DNA from: Ashinkailepas kermadecensis
Lineage: Eukaryota > Arthropoda > Thecostraca > Neolepadidae
Assembly: GCA_034440615.1 (NCBI GenBank)
Contig: JAOTOM010004947.1
Span: forward strand, 532,001 to 596,000
Direction of reading: 5' to 3'
Length of the DNA: 64,000 nt
A program made the position numbers and the translations under genes. The notes below the pieces were generated by a model that made no database searches, had not been told where the DNA came from, and saw only the letters and a list, made by a program, of their open reading frames with translations. Positions 58,839 to 64,000 of this stretch are shown in pieces; positions within the stretch are counted from its first letter, which is position 1, and each line of letters starts with the position of its first letter.

Positions 58839-58981
58839 GCATAATCTTTATCTTTACTTTTGATGTCAACTCAGCACCTCCTGGTATATTGAAGGTCGTA
58901 TATTTTCTTTACACGCAAGGTCTAAAACCCAGGAGCATCTAAGAGCCATTCTTTGTTGTATTAGACAATGCTATTAACACA

Positions 58982-61242
58982 CATGTGTCGGCGAGTTAGT
59001 GAGGAAAGCCAGCGGAAGGCCAACTATTTACCAGCCGCGGTCAGCGATGTGTGTCTGGCTGCGACACCCTGTGCAATCGGCAAGACTCTCCTAGCGCCAT
59101 TAGGCTACTGCGTAAGTATCTATAAATCACTTGCTGAGCATTATCGCTGATCTCAACAAAACTCAGTGCTTTGTTTGTAGCGGTCAGCGCCAACGTGTAT
59201 ATAGGTCCACACGCTGGGAGAGACAACGTTCGAATGACAGCGCCCGTCATAAAAGCAGTCCAAAGAACACGGCCTGTCATCTTCTGTCCAGTGATTCTGC
59301 AAGACCCGACTTCTTGTCGTTGCTGAAATGTTCTCTCCAAGCTGGTGGTCCATTGCACATGACGTGTGATTGATTAATTGCAGAGTTAATAAAATCCTAT
59401 TGGTCGCATTGGCCATATTGCCCATATACGTATTATTGGCCAGTTTGACATCGTCATCATCAGAGGAAGTGTCTCGTGAATGCTGACTGGTATTGCTTGC
59501 AATTGTGCCGCTTTGCTTGTATTACTGAATACACGGACGCTATGAGCACCAGTCGAGTCAGCTATTTCAAATCGGGACGTCAAGTTCCAACAAATTTCCC
59601 GGAACGCTCTTGAGAAGTTCCCTGTAGAATCCTTCCAATAGGCTCTGGAAGTTTCAAATGAAATACTGCATGGAAGCTTACCGGTAATTTCGCTGGAAAC
59701 CTACGAGTGAAGATGTACATGAAGTCATATGTACAATTGTTGCAATTCAACCTAAATATTGAATTGCAACAAAGGAAAACCAGACCTGAGCAGCCAAAGC
59801 ATCCTTAAATTCGAACAATGTCTGGCACCTTCCTGGGAAGTATTCTACCTGAATCCCTTCAGGAAAAGTTGTAGCGGAGGTTCCTGGCGCTTCTCTATAA
59901 CATGTCCGTGTTGAGCCTCTTACTGCCGGTTCCATTCTTGAAAGGGAGAACTGTCTGTAGGTTGCCTTCATTTTCGGCACAGTTTCTCACTGTCCAATCC
60001 TATTTCTAATCGTCAGTGCCAATGCTATCGGACACCGCTACGACACAAGGCCTACACACAAGGACATGTCCATAGCTTACCAACGGCCTCTCCCAGGAAA
60101 CTACACCCATGATCAGACCATCTAACAATTTGTAGTTTTCACACATCCCCGCACCTAAGTAGCTAACAATTTCAATAAACGAGAGTTAACTACAAAGTGC
60201 AATACATTTTGTACATTCGAGTTAAGCTTACTTGGTCCTAAGCGCTGAATCACGTGAGATAGGCTCTGCAGTTGAGGGTCATTCCAAATCATCGAGTAAT
60301 TTCTTTGCAACTGGAGGTAGAAACTAATCAGAAAAAAGAGCATGTCAACCGCAGTCGGAAGGATAGGAGCGACTATGGGAAGTAGATAATTATAGTAAAG
60401 CAGCAGGCAATAATCATCATGCATAATACAGATTTGGTGAATAGATGTTATCACAGAAAGCACGTATACATGCATACCAGAATTAGTGGCCAGTGCAGAG
60501 GCGTTTTCAGTGTTTTCGCAGGAGGGGAGAGGAGGACGTTCGTACTTTGTGGCACCAGTGACACCTTCTATGTCGCGGTCTTCTAAAGTGATCGACGCGG
60601 CAGAGAAGTACATCTTTCAACTTGTTTGTAATGCATATGTAGTTGCACCCATGACAGGCACCTACATGGGTCCATGTTCATGCAGTGGTGCTCGGACTAT
60701 TTTAACTTCACTTCCTCAGCATCTTTCGCAAAGCTATCATGAATTCAGAGAATATTGAACTCTCCGCTTGATTAAATGGCGTTGGCGCTCATAAGCCTTG
60801 AGGGGAACTACTTCTTCCAACAAAAGTAATCCCATCTCATAAAAAACATTGCTAGCACTGGTACTGGCTTTTCCAATGTAGCAAGTCGATTCAATCATGC
60901 ATAACAAATCATATGTGTAACCTGCTTCCTGTCAGATGTGGTTTACTGTCGCCAAATTGTCCAATCATACTAAAGTATTCCACGTTCTGGTAGAATCCAG
61001 TATGCATTTTGGCCAGGTCATTCCCGCCAGAGAACACTTGGAAAGCTGCCGAACGCTAAGCCGACGGTCACACACGTGCTGCAGCATTACAGCTTCATTT
61101 GTCCAGCTCACTGACAATCCGCGGACGCGGAGTGACTGGCGATCTGCGTGAACGAATCACTAGCCTGGGCCACGAGAGGCTCGCTACCTAAGCTGCGAGG
61201 TTGACAGAGAGCTCTCCATTTTGACGTTTGGGAAGTGGGCTA
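58982..61242. other. No gene recognised; one inverted repeat
   Basis: A 14 bp perfect inverted repeat (ttgttgcaattcaa, 59737-59750; ttgaattgcaacaa, 59759-59772) surrounds an 8 nt loop. No coding domain is seen; the largest frame is 152 codons (minus, 60155-60613) and has no motif. Confidence 0.45.
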
Positions 61243-61490
61243 GTCGGTGTCATTAACGGATCAATGACGGATTAACGAGCTGTCGGTGTTATTAACGGAC
61301 CAATAACGGCTTAACGAGCTGTCGGTGTCATTAACGGATCGATGACGGGTTAACGAGCTGTCTGTGTAATTAACGGATCACTAACAGATTAACCAGCTGT
61401 CGGTGTCATTAACGGATCAATAACGGATTAACGAGATGTCGGTGTCATTAACGGATCAATAACGGATCAATTACGGATCAATAACGAGCC
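61243..61490. repeat. 39 bp minisatellite, 6 copies
   Basis: The start gtcggtgtcattaacggatc recurs at 61243, 61282, 61321, 61360, 61399 and 61438, an exact 39 bp period. It dissolves into shorter aacggatcaat repeats to about 61490. Confidence 0.95.
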
Positions 61491-63000
61491 GGTTGTTGGA
61501 GCCGATATTTTGCTCGGAGTCAGTATGTGATGACGGTCGTCGTATTTGCTCGGCTCGGCTGGAGAACGCCACCGCGGCTGGTCGGAGCTCGTTGTCAGCG
61601 TCATCGCCGGTCTGCCGGCCATCGCTTTCACTCGCCATCAATCTTCATTGAGTGGCGTCGGCCGAGGATCGGCCCGGAAGCCGGACGGATTTCCGCAATT
61701 CTGAACGAGTGGCTGATCGCAGCACTCCGGATGCAGACGGAGGAGCAGCGCGTGACCCCCCCCCCCCCCAGACATCACCCCACCCCACTAAACATCCCCC
61801 CCCCCCCCTCCCAAATTCAGAATGCAAGATTACTACCTAATCGTGTTTAGCTACACATCAATACAGTCAGTGCGCTTGCTGCTAGTTGAAAATTGCTCCA
61901 ATTCTACTACTATGCGATATTGCTGCTACAAAACTGAGCTGCTGCATATGTGCTGTCCGCGACATTCCTGTACACGACATTTCTGCTACACATTGCCGCT
62001 ACAGGCTTTGTTGTTCCCGACATTACTTCCACGCGACATACTGCCGTACGACATTACTGTGATTTACTGTGTGTATTACTGTGAGATATAAAGAGAGTCC
62101 CTAAGCGCTGGCGATGGTTGTGATGAATACTGTGAGCCAGTTTCAGAACTCGAATACCCTGAGATTCCCTGAGAGATTCCCTGAGATTCCCTGAGAGCTA
62201 GAGCGGATCGGACTGTGATGCTCCTGAGGCTTGGGAGGAACACTGATGGCGAAGTTTGCTAGAAATTGTGAGGCCGGTCTCGGATGAATATAATTCCCCT
62301 GAAAGCTAGACAGGTTTGTCGAGGACTGAGGATGCTCCATGCTAGTTGAAGATGGCTCCTGGCGGATAGGTAGGTCCCCCGAGAGCCAGAGAGCACTGCT
62401 GTACCGGGATGTTCCTCAGCTTTGGGATGGGTACCTGAGGGACCGGTTATTACCCTTGAGAGCTAAGAGGTTATTTGAGAACTGGCGATGGGTGCGAGGA
62501 ATACTGAAGACCAGCATCATAAATAAGATATCCTTGATAGCCATAAATGCTGCCAAGGATCTAGAAGGTTACCCACCGTCACCTCAGCGGCGGCGGCTGC
62601 CCTTGTGGCCACGGCCACCCCAAAGGCAAACAGCCGTCCTGGCGGTGACGATGACCGCCCAAGTAGTCACAGCTGTCCCAGTGGCCTCATCACAGCTGCT
62701 CCAGCAGCTACGGTCGCTCCAGCGATGACGAAACAGACAGTTCAGCGATAGCTGTGATGACGGCCGCTCCAGAGGTGCCAGCTACTTAGCCTTCGACCCG
62801 GATGCCACATGTTAAGCAAAAGGAAAGAACCAAATAATGTTCATGATTCTGTGTGTTGGCCATAGCTGGTCAGGCATGTTGCTAGTCCTTCCCCTATCCC
62901 AAAATCTTGCACTAATTTTCATTTCCCCCACTGTTATTCACGTTTCATTTTGAGAAAGTATGACGGTGTTGAGAAGGTGCAGCCATAGGCGCACCGGAGG
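61491..63000. other. Unassigned; C-tracts and a degenerate duplication
   Basis: C-runs of 14 and 13 nt lie at 61756-61769 and 61796-61808. Between about 62100 and 62560 related phrases recur (ctggcgatggttgtgatgaa near 62108 and a close match near 62483; gagattccctga several times near 62160-62195). A 129-codon frame (62339-62728) has no recognisable domain. Confidence 0.4.
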
Positions 63001-63600
63001 AGGGGGCAGGGGGCCCGCCCCTTCCCCCGCATGAGACCAAAGTGCCCTTTTGGCCGGAATGTCCCAAATTTAGCCCAAAAATCACCTGCCTTATGTGCCC
63101 CGCCTGTGCCAAAGGTGCCCTTTGGGCCCAAAACTGCCCTTTTGGCCTAAAAATGACATTCCCCTGTGCCCTTTCCTGTCCTATGCCTGTCCCAATTAGG
63201 TGCCCTTTTGATCTAAAAGTGCCCTGTGCCCTGCCCTGTACCCTGCCCTGTGCCTTGTGCTGTACCGTGAACTCTGCCCTGCCCTGTGTCCTGCCCTATG
63301 CCCTGCCTTTACTCCTTCTTACTTTTACTTGTCCTTTTTACTTTTTCATCAAAGGTAAGCGGGCAACCTTCATCTCACGACATAATGCATGCAGGCTGCA
63401 TGTTTTTGGAAATATTATTGTAAATACAAGGGTTCGGTGCTATAACATATAACGTGTCCCATGGAAAATTCACGCCCCCCCTCCCCGGTCAGCAAACCTT
63501 CCAGTGTGCTCCGGGCCGCAAAGTGCCCTTTTGGAGCCGATCAAGTGCCCTTTTGGAGCCGGCCAAGTGCCCTTTTCAGTCCGGGCCCCCATGGAAAAAT
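63000..63600. repeat. Low-complexity 'gtgccctttt' block
   Basis: The phrase tgcccttttgg or tgccctg recurs about 20 times, spaced irregularly, with cctgccctgtgccctgccct between 63210 and 63310. An unrelated-looking stretch (about 63315-63460) interrupts it. Confidence 0.7.
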
Positions 63601-64000
63601 CCTGGGTGCGCGCCTGGGTGCAGCAATGTAGCCCTGATCATGAACATCCTCCCGGTTACATTTTGTCTGAGCGTAGCGGATAACAGAAATATGGAATTGT
63701 GTCCATGGAGATGAGCACTCGTATTTTTATTCAAGCTAACAATATGCATGCCTTCATTAGACATGTCTTAATGTCCCTTGATTTGCTCCTAGTGGGTTTT
63801 ATTTTATTGGTTATTGTCGGCAGTTGAATGGTTTGTTTTTATTTTTGGTCCTGACCGGACTGTTGAACCTTGATTGTATGACTCGCATTAGCCACGCTAA
63901 CGCGGAGAGCCATGTTTTCCCACGTATTTAACTATGTTTGCCTAATATACATTTTCGGCAAACATGTATATATATATATATATATATATGTATATGCTAT
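63601..64000. other. No gene recognised; terminal TA microsatellite
   Basis: Ordinary sequence up to about 63965, then (TA)n to about 63990. The window ends in this AT-rich stretch. Confidence 0.6.

Larger units (their letters stand above)
56821..58971. mobile_element. Second head-to-head PLE pair with target duplication
   Basis: The left end is again a minus-strand PLE 3' terminus starting attgcgtgtaaag. The right end is a plus-strand copy running about 60 nt past the 3' end into aggtctaaaacccaggagca. TATTAACACA flanks both sides (56812-56821 and 58972-58981). The inside is copy D (minus, to about 57784), a ~25 bp inverted scrap, and copy E (plus, from about 57812). The layout is the same as at 38252-40522 but with different truncation points. 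Confidence 0.8.

Overview
This 64 kb window looks like repeat-rich, probably intergenic DNA from an invertebrate metazoan, most likely an arthropod. Reasons: nested non-LTR retrotransposons, Penelope-like elements (PLEs), tRNA-derived SINEs, many minisatellites, and a short array of degenerate TTAGG-type repeats (the usual arthropod telomere unit). I found no host protein-coding gene I would defend. No CRISPR array, operon, rRNA or convincing functional tRNA gene is present.

Layout. 1-7.9 kb: minisatellites (42, 30 and 55 bp units), a 1.3 kb TCTCTA/TC microsatellite, TTAGG-like repeats and G-tracts. 7,880-13,746: a foldback-type element whose two arms are inverted relative to each other, with matching inverted ends and the 5 bp TGTAC immediately outside both ends. 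Its arms carry tRNA-like modules, the right arm has an internal 589 bp tandem duplication, and a 2.95 kb 5'-truncated LINE sits inside the right arm. 13.7-23.4 kb: mostly unrecognised sequence with 24, 30, 21 and 18 bp minisatellites and one SINE.

23,483-40,522 reads as one composite PLE insertion bounded by the 12 bp direct repeat AGATATATTTAC. It holds a nearly complete minus-strand PLE (RT plus GIY-YIG endonuclease), a detached PLE N-terminal reading frame, and a pair of truncated PLE copies in head-to-head inverted orientation. An L2/CR1-superfamily LINE lies inside the PLE. A CR1-like LINE (28,369-33,276) has split that LINE exactly before its catalytic 'ETW' segment, and a second, minus-strand CR1 3' fragment (36.1-37.4 kb) follows. 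Insertion order is PLE first, then the L2-like LINE, then the CR1s.

40.5-56.8 kb: minisatellites (31, 15, 26, 77, 20 and 16 bp units), including a 2.2 kb array with 416 bp higher-order structure and a nearly perfect 77 bp satellite, plus two or three tRNA-derived SINEs (one with a perfect 10 bp target duplication) and a 19 bp perfect hairpin. 56,821-58,971: a second head-to-head PLE pair with its own ~10 bp target duplication. 59-64 kb: unrecognised sequence with 39 bp repeats, poly-C tracts and a 'tgccctttt' low-complexity block.

All five PLE 3' regions carry a hammerhead-ribozyme-like fold. The strongest candidates for undescribed biology are the foldback element with tRNA-like arms and the recurrent head-to-head PLE insertions with flanking target duplications.
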